Positions 47,201 to 62,200 of a DNA stretch of 64,000 bases are shown in pieces. The stretch is from Liquidambar formosana. Taxonomy: Eukaryota > Streptophyta > Magnoliopsida > Saxifragales > Altingiaceae. Each line of letters begins with the position of its first letter. The first letter of the stretch is position 1. The notes below the pieces were generated by a model that saw nothing but the letters and a program-made list of their open reading frames with translations, did no database searches and was not told the origin of the DNA. Where the stretch lies: positions 23,478,717 to 23,542,716 of the forward strand of contig CM077828.1 of the NCBI GenBank assembly GCA_039720395.1, written 5' to 3'. A program made the position numbers and the translations under genes.

Positions 47201-50200
47201 AGATTTCAATCAGATTTTTCATTCAATTCAAGTCTGCCCAAACATTCATAAGTCTTGCCTTTAAATAGGCAACAATCACAAACACAAAGTAAAGAACAAA
47301 CATAAAATAAAGACAATAGGACAAAACAATTAAGGGGTTGCCGAAAGCATGTTTATTCGGTGGAGCATTATTTCCTTCGGTGGATCACTAAACCACGGGA
47401 ATGCTGAAAGTATGTTTCTTTGGTGGAGCACTAAATTCTACGGACCCGCCTAAAATAAGTTTGGAAGGGGCATGGGCATGAAGTGTGATTTCCATCAATA
47501 TATCAACGGATATTATTGTCGAGATTTATATCGAAAGCGTCCAAAAAGAGATATACCAACGGACATATCAATTATATTAGAGATATTTTAGTCCTTGCTC
47601 TAGAATAATTTTTTATTCCTTTTGTTCCTTCTTTCCCAATAAATTAAAATGAGGTTCCAAGTGAATGCTACTTTAGGCAATCTAAACAAAGGAACCATCA
47701 CATGGAAGCCACCAGACCAAAAGTAAGGAAGAATAGCTTGTAGTAAAAAGTCCATTTAGATACAACCAAGTCATGAGCATACATTTAGTACACTTCATAT
47801 GATAAACACAGTTTGATCCTTTAAAAATAATTAAACTTCATGAAAAATTTAGCACCTCGTATATTAAAGCATAAAAAAACCCCCACCCTCCACCCCCCCG
47901 GCACAAAAAATAAACAAATGAAATATATATTTATTTTTTAAAAAAAAAGGAAAGAAAATATTTTAGTAATAAATACAAATGAAGCTGCAAAGGAAAATAT
48001 GATACGAGCCTCAGCTGATGATTGGAATGACAATACAGCTAACTGCCTATCTCTGGGAAGTGAGTTTCCATCAATGCGAACAAATCCAATCCCTCTCTCG
48101 CATACGAACTCCTGAATAATTCAAGATGACAAACTTTATATTGGGAACAAAAACAAATGATAATAGACCTCTAATACTAACATTTGAACCATTCAGATGC
48201 CAAGATGAACATGAAAATTCAATAATGCTGTCAAAACACACTAGGAAACTTCTTAACAACAGTAAGATGTTTAAATAATAATTTATTCTTTAAAGAAAAA
48301 AGGGGGAAAAAAGAAAGGATACTTAGAGAAACTTTGATCAAGCTATCAGAACCAAATAAATAAATTTTGGTTTTCCCAACACTTCTACTTTCCTTCTTTT
48401 TATTTCATTTTTATTACAAAAAATTCAAAAACAGGCCCAAATTATTCCAGAAAAATAATTATCTCCATGACAAAAGTGTGGGATAATTAGAAAAATGAAG
48501 ATAGTTTTGAAGTTTCCACCTGTCCATCTATAAACACTTTACAAACTTTCATTTATATTGTCACTTTTGATACAATTAATTTATGCTATTATTAGGTAGT
48601 AAACATTCAAACAATTACATCATCACCAATGAGTGCTACTTGTACAAGTTAGGATATAGTAACTGCACAGTTGGAGATTATGCAAAAGTAAAAAATGTAG
48701 GATACAGTGCATTAGGGCCTGATAACATAAAATTCCCTAGACTTTTTTAAGTTTTGTAACTGACACTTCTATCGTACATTCACATATTGCTTTATATAGA
48801 AACAGTCTTTTTTTAATCCTATTGCATAAGTATCGCTTTTTTGAACCCCAGAAGAGTAACAAAAATGTTGGCGAGCATTCAACATTTTTTAGCCAAAACA
48901 ATCTTTCATTTAACAATTCTTTTCCAAAATTCAGAAAAAATTGCAGAAATTTCAACTTTTCCTGGTTCTTTTGGCTAGAAAAATACCATAATTAGTCCTG
49001 CTTCTAGTTAGCTAGGAAGGCATACAAAATCTAACATAAAATAACATAATAATAATTCTTGGTAATTTGGCCTAGATTTTGAGCCATGCTCCCAAGTATT
49101 CTTCCATGGAGCAATTGTAGCCATTGGTACACAGGTAATTATAGCCATTTTTCAAAAAAAGAGATAATTGTGGGTTCATTTTAGAGAACAGGATACACAA
49201 TTTAAGAAGTTTCTTACCTGAACTCCATCGAGGACCTTATGGTGATGAGCAAAAATTATCATTTTCTGAGAACTGGGGTTCCTATCCAAGTTTGCTGCAC
49301 CATCCAACTCTGCAACGATTGGATGAAGGGACAACCACTCACGAAAACCAGTGAGCTTTGCAATACCAAGTTCTTGATAGGTGAGTTTTATTGAAGATCC
49401 AAGACAACCAACACTACCTGAAAACAAAGGAAACAAGGCTGAGTAGAAATGCATAGAACTCTGCTGTATGCATGACTTCTTTACCCATCAATCCCAAATC
49501 ACTAAATCAGTCTACAAACAGTCAAACGGCTTACTTTAAATAATTAAAACATTAGCAACTTACAATATCAGCGTCTAATAGGCATACTGGATACTGTCGT
49601 GTTTATCCTTTTGATCGTCTAGATATTAAAACAAGAATAATTTAAATCAAATTCGAAAAATTGTCTAGTTTGTATGTTCAGGCATGTCAGCCCCCTGATA
49701 GTGGGTATGAGGGATGTTATTATTAGGTCCCTATTTCTATGCTTCAGAGCCTTACCCATGGAGTTCCTTTTTCATATTTTTTCGATTGTTATAATTGGGT
49801 TTGATTTTTCCTTCCTTTTTTTTTTCTTTTTTTTTTTCTTTTTTTTTTGTAAACACCCTGTATAGTGGCCAAAGCATATAACCAATGAATTCATTACCCT
49901 TTTTAAAATAAATAAATAAATAAATTGTGGGGATAAAGTGTAGTAGATTATTCTTTCACACTTGTGTGTTCAAGTAAGCCATAGAGTACATTAAAATGTC
50001 ATAATTCGCAAGTGACATCCATCCTTACACGCCGAACAGGTCCTACAAAGATCGAGTGCACATGTTTATAATGCAATAAACAACTCACAAATATTGTCAG
50101 ACACTTCTTCGATACAAAACTATATAATGTAAACAATTTAATCTTAGTTAGAATAACTTACAGAATTAAAAAAGTGTATATTCACAAGCATCAGAGAGCA

Positions 50201-53200
50201 ATCTCTTTAGATCTCGTCATATATATATATATATACATACAGTCCCGTTCCTATCAGCCCCAGCTGATATAGTGCTATATCAGCCAGGCCCATCTCAACA
50301 GTCCCATTCCTATCAGCCCCGGCTGATGTAGCTTCTTCGCCAGACTGTCTCAAGAAGGTTGGCAGGATGGGTTGCCAGTAAGGGGCTTCGCAACTGTGAG
50401 AGGGAGAGGAGGGCTGACCTAGATCGTGTTTTCAGATCCAAACGAGATGTGAGAGGGAAGGGGGTGAGGGTGTGTTTGTTAGAGGGTCAATCTGGGTGAG
50501 AACTGGATCCCTTTCTCTCAGCCGTTGGATGCGATTAAAGCAAATGGACAGTCGAGATGGGCCCGGCAGATAAAGCACTATATCAGCCAGGGCAGATAGG
50601 AACAGGACTGTATGGACATATATATTTGCTGAGCACAATCTCTTCAGATCTCAACTCAACAAAACCTTATTCCAACTGTTTGGGGTTAGCTTACCTGGCT
50701 ATACAAGTCCTTCACTTATGCAATATATGAAGCCACATCCAACATCAATCTCTACAGATATTGAGAGAGAGAGATAGAGTAGAGGAAAAACAGAAACAGA
50801 GAGGGAAAAATAATGGGAACCTAAGCAATTTGAGTCCTGGACACGCACATTTTTGACAAATAAGAAGTATCCAGTTTGAATGCATTAATACATCCATCAA
50901 TACAACTAAATCCTTTCCTACATTATAATACACTGTAGCTATATAACATCAGCAAGCCAAAATATGGATCGTGAATCATAATCATAGTCTAGGATATGAT
51001 TGGCATATTTGACAATTTAACTTAAAGAAGCCTAATCCCAATTATTTGGGATTTGCTAAATAAATTATGTTCATCATCCTGCCCAGTCTAGGGCCATACA
51101 GTGGTAAATAATTGCTAAAAGGGGAATAAGACCCACCCTTGGGTAGCCCAGTTGGTAAAGGAGAAATTGTGATTGTGTGGTTAGGCGCACGGTCACGGGT
51201 TCGATTCCCTGCTAGGACAACCCAAGATTTAAGTGGGGGGCCGTGGCAGGTGGGTTGCTACTCTAGTCTCCCCAAGGGTTTAGGTTCCATGGGTGGGTCC
51301 AAAGGGCCCTACTGTAGAATGGTTTCCCCATTATCAAAAATAAAAAGGGAGGGGGGGGGGGGGGGGGGGGGGGATAAGTATATTATAACATTGCTTTACT
51401 GCAACAAAAAAACTAAATTACAGGTCATAAATCACATTTCATAAATTAGTCCCTATGACATAAGTGGCATGACAGATGAAGACAGCATTGCAGGATTGCC
51501 CAACAAATGAACTTAAATCCGTATATTTTAGATGGAAAAAATTATAAATTACCATCAGGTTCATCAAAAAACTCTAAAGGCGAGTCTTCAATGATTTTTT
51601 TTTCAGGAGCATCAGAATTCCCCAAATCGGCAGCAGCCTTTGCTGAAACAATATCTGATCTCTTCAACAATAATCTTATAATTTGCCGACGTTTGGGTGG
51701 TAACTGCACCAGCACATGCTCCTTCAAACGTCTTATCTATAATAGGCAAACAAGCAGAGTAGAATTAGACAATCTTGAAAAGTTGCAAAAGATTAAAATT
51801 ATAAATAAATAAAGTATGTGGAATAATCATAAAATTATAAGGTTGATCAAATTAACAACGAGTTGACCACTAAGAACAGTCAACAGCACAGCTCTAAAAC
51901 TATGCCTACCATGACAATGTTAAGTTGTACCTCAAATCTCTGGAGAACTAAATCAAAAAATTACTATGCACTTTGTATGGAGTATCCGAGAATAATTCTA
52001 ACTTCATAGATCTTGTCTAACCCAAGCAATGAAAAATGATCGAGTTATTAAATATGATCAACAATATGGAAAAAGGAAAAAGAAAAAAGAAAAATGGTCT
52101 TGCATGTATATACCGGAAGTAATTCTCTATAACAGGCATGACCTTTACCCCTTATTCATGCTCCCAAAATAGCTAGAATGGCCAGTATAACATTGACTAC
52201 TTTTTCTAATACTTCACTAGTTTTCCATATTTTACTATTTAACTATAATATGTTAGATGTTTAATTAATAGACAACTATTTATAATTACAAAATAATAAA
52301 AAAAGAATTCTTTGCATTATTCGCATCCTAAAATAATGGTAAAAATCTAATATGCCTATTAAAATGGGAGAAAGTAAAATAATGGCTCTTATTATACTGA
52401 TTCTATTTTCAAATATAATGTAACATTTCGTGGCCTAACACTACTTAAATGGAACATTTAGAGCTAAAACTGAGACCATAATAGTGACATCCTTTTTAAG
52501 TTTAAATTATTTAAAACAAAACCCACTATATAATGTACCAATGAAAGTCAGTATCCGACATAGAGAACAAGAGCACACCATAACAGTTTGCTTAAGTAAC
52601 ACGTTCAACTCCTCCAAGCGAATGCCCTTTGAGAAATCCTGCAACGATGATACCATGAAATGTCCTATGATTATCAATTTGTGACAATAAAACCATTAGA
52701 ACAAGCTGAATGTTTGATGAAAAGCATGGAACTCTATGCTATTAGTTTGTTTTTTTTTCCTTTTTTCTTTTAAATACAGCTAAGGATATAACAACTACAT
52801 TAGCCAACCACACAGCTATCCTATTAGCAATGCTTGTGTTGGCATATCCAAAACCACCCTTTGACTGAAACAATCCACAAAGTGGCATACTGAATCAGCA
52901 AAGAATCAGGAGACTTTCAGGCTTCAGCATATTTACAACAAGCATTCATCTGTGTAATGTTCCATAAAACAATAGTTATAACAAGAAACACCTAACCACA
53001 CAGCAATGCAAATAGAATCCACATGCCATCTTAAGCAAACATATACTCCCCCCAACCCGCAAAAACAGCCCATTCGTTTTTTTCACTGTCCCATAATTTT
53101 TGTCCACATTCAAAGGTCCAGTGAATAAGTTTGGTTCAATTTTCCATAATACCCTTTGTCAAACTATAAGTTACACATTAAACACAAAACAAATAAATTA

Positions 53201-56200
53201 AAACTCTCTTAAATTTAGGCAAGGAATGCCAAAATAGAGACGAACTGTAGAAGGGTGTTAAAGCACTTAATATGATTTCCTAAAAGAATGTGACTTTTAG
53301 AAGTGGACTATCTTTAAAAGATAGGGAGAGTACTGCTTTTCAGACAAAACTCCAAAGATTACCTGGAAGATCTTCCCTTGAGAACCCCAGACAGATTTAA
53401 CAGCACAGTAAGTTTTTGCAAACTCAAATTTGTCCTTTCCCAACAAACCAGGCCTAAATGAAACATTGTCAAGAAATTAAATGGACTTAACAAAGGTTAA
53501 GGTAAAGAAAACCAATTCAATCAGGTAGCATGTAAAGGTGTAAAGAGAACTTGCCACAACATATTTATCTGATGAAAAATGTCATATGGCCTATGATCAA
53601 CTAGGAAAATATACATAGTAAGATATTAGAATGTATTAGAACCAACAAACAAAAATAACTTAAACCACAACAAAAGAAAGATCTAAAAGAGAAGACAGAG
53701 GCACAAAAGACCATCAACAGCAACAATAAAGTAATAAATTCCTCTCCAGAAAATATACAGAATGAATAACCATGCTGCTATTTTGCTACAGAGTGCTATG
53801 TTACAACCTCGATAACGAAGGTGTCCCTGAAAGTAGAACTATGCGCTTGACCTTTGTCGCCACGTCAAGGACAGCTTTTATCTGTTCAGCAATACAAAGG
53901 AAACAAAAAAATATCATATAGTAAAGGGCTTTCTACAAATGAAATTATAAATAACTAACCAATATACCTAAATGATTGCGAACCCGAGAAAGTTAAAACA
54001 GATAAATTTACACACAGATATACCCTTGATGTCATTTTTATGTATGCATATTGCTAATTTTTCAACCGGTCATTAGAGAATACGTAACCTTGACAAATAT
54101 GCATCATGATTTACATCAATCAAGTACCTCATTAGACTGGCCCTACATAGAAAATGGTCACATTGGGACAGAGACTTGAAGAAACTCATGCTACCACATC
54201 AGGTATTTTATGTTTGGAACAGAATCAAACTATAAAACGTGACAATTTTATAAAACCCCACATAGAAAATGGTCAATCATAAGATATTGACTCTGCCTTT
54301 TGTAGAGGCTTGCATTATTCCAAAATCCCTGATTCAAGATTCATCGTTTCATCCATACAAGAATTAATAGAAATTAAAATTTATGTCAAACGGCCAATAG
54401 TGAGACGTGTTGCTAGATAAGTATCAGCAATGATTGCACATCTGGAATTATTGATCTTTAGTCCTTTACACATATTTAGTACAAGTGTAAGGAAAAATGA
54501 CCCATATATATTGTATTTCCACCTTCTTGACCAAGACTAGCATTCCACTCCAAATATAAAAAGACTAGTCTTGGGTTAGAATGATTGGGAAGTGTGCAAA
54601 ATCCTCTCGAGAAATCCAACATCAAAGTCCATTGAAAGCTTCAAGTCTGCAAAAGCCCAATGATCCAAAGAAGACCTCAGCACTCCGAGCCCAACAATTA
54701 AACATACCAATTGACTTTCATATACCAACAGTAGCAGGGCTGAATCAGAAGATATCACACGGCTCATGGAAAAACTCAGCACAACAAATCATGGAAAATA
54801 GGTCAGGCAGTGAGCAGTCTCCTCAGACACCCTCGAATAAAATGATGATATCTTGGCCAACAAAACTCCAAACGACAAGGCTTTTAGGCATTGGAAAGTA
54901 GACTTGAAGACTTTCCAAGAATGTGGCATGGCCTGAGACGATGTGCATGGGATGATCGGCAGGTCGACGAAGTTCAACATCCTCTCAGCAACCAGCACTA
55001 CCAGCACAATAGTATATCAGCTTTGGAGCTCCGAGTAAAAGCTCGGTGCTCTAAGCTCAACACTTGGGTACACTGATATAACTTGGGTATACCATAATAC
55101 GCCTAAAAATCTTCACTCAGAAACTACGAGTAGACCTTGGGAGGGATGAGTAACAGTTGGGTTCTCCGAGCTTTGCAACTTCTTTCCAGCACTTAATCTT
55201 CATGGACAAATCAAGAGTAGAATTTTAAAGAGGTTCAAACGGATTCAAAATATAGCTGTTAGGATCTAATTCACAACAAGGAGTTTTCTCCTTCAACCAG
55301 GAGAAGACTTTCTCCATCTGGCCATGCATAATCTTCCCAAAAGAAGACCCCAAGGCTTTCAACAAAGAAGAACTCTCTACTGGTTAGTTTTCAGATTTCT
55401 CTATCTACTGAAGACCACCAGCTGCTGTAGAACTTGTCCAAGCGACCACCCAAGCGAGGGAGAGACCCGGAGAAGATGAGGAAGCAAAGAAGCACACACC
55501 GACCAGAGATGGAACAGCATTGATTATCAATTAACATCTCAAGAACTCAAAGCATAGAGGAGCCATCCACCTTAAAAGTACTAAGCTTATCATGCAAAAT
55601 TCCAAGATCTTGAGGGATTATGGTTGCAACATTAGTGATTACCCTAGGTAAGAAACTACCATCGTAAAAGTTGCTAGAATGTCGGGGGTTTTTTTTTCGA
55701 TCAACATAAAGGTTGTCGGAATGTTGGTTAACCAAAGAAAAGCACTCTTATTTTGATAGTTAGCCCGGAAACCGTATAGTAAATTCCATAAAGGTGAGGA
55801 ACCTCCTGGGACTTGACTACTTGAGAACAACCTACACATTACCAGACAACTACTTAGAAGTTAGAACTATACTAGAGTCTAGGAGGTATCTTCCCTCTCT
55901 AAAACGGTGGCAGAATTTAATTTCTATATTGTTGCTGATCAAAAAAAAAAATTATTTCTATTGCTGTGGTTTAATTGAGGAACGGTCAATTCTTTAACTC
56001 CCCAACCTAAACCATATATGTTGCTTGCACAGCAAAGTTGAGATTTCTAAAGATTAAAATGCCTCTATCCTCATCATCATCATCATAGTTAGCAATGTCT
56101 TTTCCCAACTAGTTGGACTAAGCTGCACAGATCCAGGCATCCAGTCTAGTTATCTTCAATTCCTTGGACATATGAAATGAGCAACCAAAATGAGATGCTC

Positions 56201-59200
56201 TGAGTTTTTAAAAGACACTTTGATGTTAAAAATGTTTCATTTAAAAATCAGATGTTATTGAGGGGATATCATCAACTTCTATTTGACTCATAAAAAGTTA
56301 AAAACAAAAACTAACATACATGCATAAACTAAAAGTCTGCTTCTTGATAACAAATGAAGAGACATTCTATACCTCTTCTGATTCTGATGTTTTCTTGGTA
56401 CATCGTACATGGTGAGATTCATCAACTATCAAGAAAGCCCATTCTCTCTCAAGCATGCTCTTTCGCAAATGATGAAGCATTGTATAAGAAATAACCACAA
56501 TTCTCGGAAATTTCATTAAATAGTCAGGATTATCGTGATGACCAAAAACTGAAAGAAAAAAGAAAATAAATAATATAATGTAACTAAAGCATGGAATATA
56601 GCAAGATGTACAACCCATTGGCAATGCAGCAGAAAAGAAAACCTACTTCCATTTTAAAAAGAATGCATACATATATAGACTGAAAAGCATAAGATTTCAA
56701 CACTAAGAAATGATTTGTAATAGATGCTTGATTAGTGTCACAAAATTATCCTCTTGCAATAATTTCTTCATAATTTAGAGACTGCAGTCAATGACCAACT
56801 GGAGAAAGCTGCACTGTGATAAACTGATAACTTTTCAACTCTAATTTGCAAGAATCCAGAAATTAGAGGCATGAACAAAGAAGAATTCTACATATTTATG
56901 AATATGTGTTACCTGACTCATCAAAATATGTTATAAAGCATTACTGCAAAATAAAGCCCAGCATAATTGACGCTGTCTTTTCTTTTTTGGGTTGGGGGAT
57001 GTTTTGGTGGGGGCCTGGCCCACTTACAAAGAAACAGCACAGGATCTGGCAGCCCCTATCAAGTGTCAAATCAGAAAACAAAAGAGGATTGAACTATTGC
57101 AGAAGAAGGGTGGGGTAGTTCTCAATGAATCATCAAACCAGTGGAATGAAACAGACTGAAGTTCAAAAGCCAATCAGCCCAACAATTCCCCAATACGTAG
57201 GTGTAAAACAAGGAGCAAGTCCAGTCTTGCCTGATCAGATCTTTGTGAACCTTACAATGAATGGAAAACTAAGACTTCATGATTCAACACAAAAACCTAC
57301 GGCGCATCCTGAGACAAACTCCACCAGAATCGAATAAAATCCATAACTCCAAGCTGAAACCAGCCCTAGATATAAAGCGAATAACTCAGCTCATTCATTG
57401 TGGCAATGCCCAATGTTGAAGAAAAACCCAGAAGTCATCTCCCTTCTTCATCTTTAATGGATCCCTCCAGCCCAATTGGGCTTGAGTTGCCTCTGGGGCA
57501 CCCATATAGGTTGAATTTAACCCAGTTAGAAACAAATTACTTCCGGGCTACAAAATTTTCCACGCTGCTTTAAATTTATTTTTTTTATTAAAAAATAAAA
57601 ATAAAAAAGACTTTTCCACTTATAGAATCTATGTACAACACATCGAACATTAAAACTGTTAACTTACCAACTCATCTAAAAGCCCAAGCTATTAGAAAGG
57701 GGGATAACATTGTATATCAGAGGGCTTTAACCCCCGTCCCCTGGCACATGTTGTAAGTCTAAACTTCCGCGGAAAAATAGAGAGCAACACCAAGGCAAAT
57801 ATACATCTCCGAAAGATTCAAACACAAATTTCCGCCCTAATATCATGTTAACTTACCAACTTATCTAAAAGTCCGAGCTGATCGAGAATGGTAGAACAAT
57901 GTATATCAGAGAGCCTTTACAAAAAACGAGTTAAGGAATAATTTATATACATAGCTATACAAGTTATGTCTTAAATCACATTTCCATTTTTGATAACAAG
58001 TATTCTCATTTGCAATCTATGTCCATATCCACTATGCTCAACCATTCTAGCTCCTCTGGTTATTATCCCTCTTAGGAGTGACCAATCAATCTCCTATATC
58101 CTATCAAAGTATACGTTTAGATCAAATCAAGACTGTTCAAGGCAGCATGTGAAAGACGGATACAGCTATCCAAGGGCCAAGACCAACATATTAACCAAAG
58201 CATGATAGTAAAAAATTTCAGAGAAAAGTTACAATGAGGGGTCCCCATGGATGTATTGACGAGCTCCCTTGTATTTCAAGGAATATTGAACAAATCCCAA
58301 GACAAGCACCCCACCCTTAAATAGGGGATCCTATAAGAGTCCTACATACAAAATTCATCATAACATGCCATGTGGTTTAATCACACACCAATCAAACTTT
58401 GATGTTCTTCTTCATTCAACATTGTTTTAACGAAATTCTGTCAACTTTGGTCAGCGCATGTGGGTCCCTTTTAACAAACTTTTAGCTGAATTTACATTAG
58501 TGCAATAAAATCGATGCAATAAATATGATTATGTGGCATGAGCCTTGAATTACATGCCCAAAATAGCTGGAAAAAATGGAAGAGCGGAAAGGAACTGGGA
58601 TGAGGGTGACCCCATCTTAAATGGACTAATGCAAATATTTCAATTCTTAGTGGCTTAGTGCTCTGGAAACCAAAGGAACAAAAATTAAAAAGGTAAAAAT
58701 GACTGCCTTTCTTTTTCTCCTTTTTCTTTTTTTTTTTCTTTTTTTTTTTTTTTTATCAACAGCAGAAATATATTATTGATAAAATGAAAGCAAGGAAATT
58801 ACAATAGGAGGACAAGGAGTCCACCAAAAATAAAAGAAAAACCAACCAAAGGAACCAAAAGAAAACCAAAAAGTTAAAAACAAACAGCCCTCCAATCAGT
58901 TTTCAAAATAAATAAAGGAATATCCGCAAAATCTTTAGAAGAATGAGCCCAAAACAAGGCAAGGAAATGCACCCTATCCCACAAATGAATCAAAGAAGTC
59001 TCCTTATCTTCAAAAATCCTCGCATTTCTTTCGAGCCAAATGACCCAAAACATAGCCATAAGAGCACAACTCTAAAGGGCTCCAGCCTTCCTGCCCTTAC
59101 CAAAACCCCAAAAATCAATCTCAAACACCCTCCGAACACAGTCCGAGACCACCCAAAGCTCATCACCACAATAAAGGAGTTTATTCCATACCCAACTAGC

Positions 59201-62200
59201 CACATAACCAACTAGCCACAAGGCAATGCCAAAAGAGATGATCAATACTCTCCCCAGCTCCTTTACACATAACACACCACTATGGCTACACACAAATAGA
59301 AGGCCTCCTTCTTTGATACACATCATTAGTATTAATTCTCTTGAGAACTACTGTCCAAACAAACACTTTAACTTTGAGAGGCACACACGCCTTCCAAATG
59401 AGAGCAGAAGGGAAAAAAGATGATATATGGGGACACTCAATCAATTTTTCAAAATAGGATTTACAAGAAAAGACCCTAGAGGAATCAGCCATCCAAATCC
59501 TCCTATCTAGAACCCTGCCCTCAAAACAAAACCTTCCAATAACACCAATAGAGATGAAAGCTCTAAACTCTCCCCATCATTAAGATTCCGAAAAAATTTG
59601 AAATCGCACCCATAAGAATGAATATCTGAAGAAACCATGGAAGATATAGAAACATTATGAGACAAAGAAAGTCTATACAAGCGAGGAAACAAAGAACAAA
59701 ACGGGGAATCTCCCCTCCAACGGTCCTCCCAAAATCGCACCATATCCCCTTCCCCTACAGACAAAGAAGTCAACTCCAAGAAACCATCCAGCCCATGTGA
59801 AATGAATTTCCAAGGACACCTGGCTGAAATCCTAGAACTCAGCTGAGCATCCCATCCATTAAGCATCACACCATACTTACTTTTAATAATAGCGTGCCAT
59901 AAAGAATCACTCTCAAGAGGAAACCTCCAAAGCCAATTACTGGTTAAAGCAATATTCCTTTTCACTATATTCCTTTCTTATTTGACTAGGCAATATAAAA
60001 CTCTTGTGTAGAAATCTTCTCTAACCAACTTCAAAAAAATTATTTATAGAAGACAATTAATTCCCATTCATAAAAATTAGAAGAACACCATTAATCATGA
60101 AAATAGATTATAGGTATTCATATACTCAAAAAGAAACATAAGCTATGAGTCTGTGGCGTAAAGATTATCAATACCCATCCCATCCCCATTCCTAACACCC
60201 AAAAATTAAAGACAGAGTGACAAAGCATTACCAAGATGGATATCAACAGGCAAACAAAAGGGTAGCCAACGCTCCAGTTCTTCTGCCCATGAAAATCGCA
60301 AAATAGCTGGGCAAACGATGAGTATAGAACCTTCATTCCTGAAACAGGATGCAATGGCAATGGCCTGAAAAGAAAATCGAGTATATAAATGAGTTACATT
60401 TCCATGCCATCTTAAACTTAAACAACAAAAGTAGAGAGATGAAACATATATTTCATTTATAAACAGTGAGAACACTAAATATTCTATATTTGACATATAA
60501 TATGTGTAAATTTAATATAATAAGTTCATGTAAAAATCTAGAATGTCTGGGTCAATTGCCCTCTCATTTATTCGTTCGTTGAGGCTAGGGCATAAAATGT
60601 GAAAGATAAGTCCCCCACCCTCTTCCTGGCATTATTGACTGTAACTTTGACCATAGAGAGCAAGTAAAATGAAGTCTTGGCAAGGTAGATTAAATTAGGA
60701 TAACTAACTTCAAGAGAGACATAGCACTTTTTCAAACTACTTATGGTTGTTCATTTTCTCCGCTCACAGATTATACCTAGGCACAAAGGTATCAAAGAGG
60801 TTAATTGCTAATCTCACAACCTAGGATATTAGCCAAATGTCTTATGTCTTCTACACTTAGCTCGCGCCCTCCGGATGTACTCACATGGCGTAGTGGGCCA
60901 GTGTGGAACCGGGTAACCAAAAATACAATCATTGGTATAAAGCCGGATTTCATTCATCCGGAAGTGCTGGTTCGAGTCCAACTCATAACAACAATCTTGC
61001 ATCCAGTCCGTGACTTCCAAAGAAATGGTAGTGCTCTGCAAATGCAAGCCTTGAATGTCAAGCCAATAATATTATTCAATAAATTCTTGCCTATAAAATC
61101 TTATTAATTCATTTCAAAGCTTACCACCTGCGTTAGTTTTCCAAACTATACACATTTACATTATATACTCTGCAGCAGAATGATAAATTTTGATAACCCC
61201 AATATCATTGCTTCAATATGACATTACTAATAAGAAGAACAAAAATGATGTCATCAAAGACAGCAATATAAATAGGGAAAAGAAAAAGGAAAAAAAAAAA
61301 ACATCAATATTAAATATAAGAAAACACCAAAATGGCCCCTAAGTTTTAGGCAGTCATCAAAAAGCATAAAACTACAATTAAAAGCTATGTACAAATGAAA
61401 AGCAAAAAATAATTTTCTTTAAGAATTACCTGTAGTGTTTTCCCAAGCCCCATTTCATCTGCAATGAGACACCGACCACCCCTTTGTAACCCAAATCTAA
61501 GACCATCAACTTGGAAAGGCAAGAGAGCATCCAATAACTTTTTTGGCAGGTTCTTAATCAATTCATCAACCTTTTCATGAGATAAATGTTCTGGCCTGCA
61601 TGGTATCCATCGCCCCGCAACAAAGGAATGTGAAAGCCTCTCCACAACATTAAGCGTTCCCCAAGGTATCCCTTCCAATTCAATGCTCTTGGAATTCTTT
61701 AAACATTTCAAAACCGCATCATAATCTCTGAGTTTATAAACACAAGCCTTTCCGCCACTGTGATTTTGCGTGTAGTGTGAGGGCACAACCTAAAACTCAC
61801 GTGAGATGAATTTGACATAACCATCATCGCCCATTGCCCAATAAAATTTTATTCAATAGCCAAAATTCATGAAAATTAAGCTAAAAATAAAAATTAAAAA
61901 CAAAACAAAAGCTAAAGCAAGTTTTGCTATGGAGAAATCAGAAATGTGGGAAAAAAACCCAAATGTTGATTCTTAAGTTTTACATTACTAATTACCCAAA
62001 AACACAATGATTTATAAAAATAAAAAGCACTCCAATTAACTAAGCTGGGACAAGTTTCCCGCTTTCTCAAATTAAACCGCCAGACCCATAATTTCATTCT
62101 CCATTTCTTAGTGACCAAACAAGCATCACATTTCCCCGAAACAAAAACAACACAAAACACAAGAACTGAAGTCATCTTCTCACCAACAAAACAAAGCATT

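Noticed and set aside
51144..51210. Possible tRNA gene
   Set aside because: A and B boxes are present, but the body continues into a SINE with an A-rich tail and there is no 7-bp acceptor stem.
54581..54901. 106-codon frame in helicase intron 4
   Set aside because: The intron is well bounded by exons 4 and 5. The frame has antisense competitors and no recognisable domain.
60870..61010. Possible intact tRNA gene (CAT anticodon-like loop and B box)
   Set aside because: The A-to-B box distance is too long and no acceptor stem pairs. Kept only as a tRNA-like remnant.
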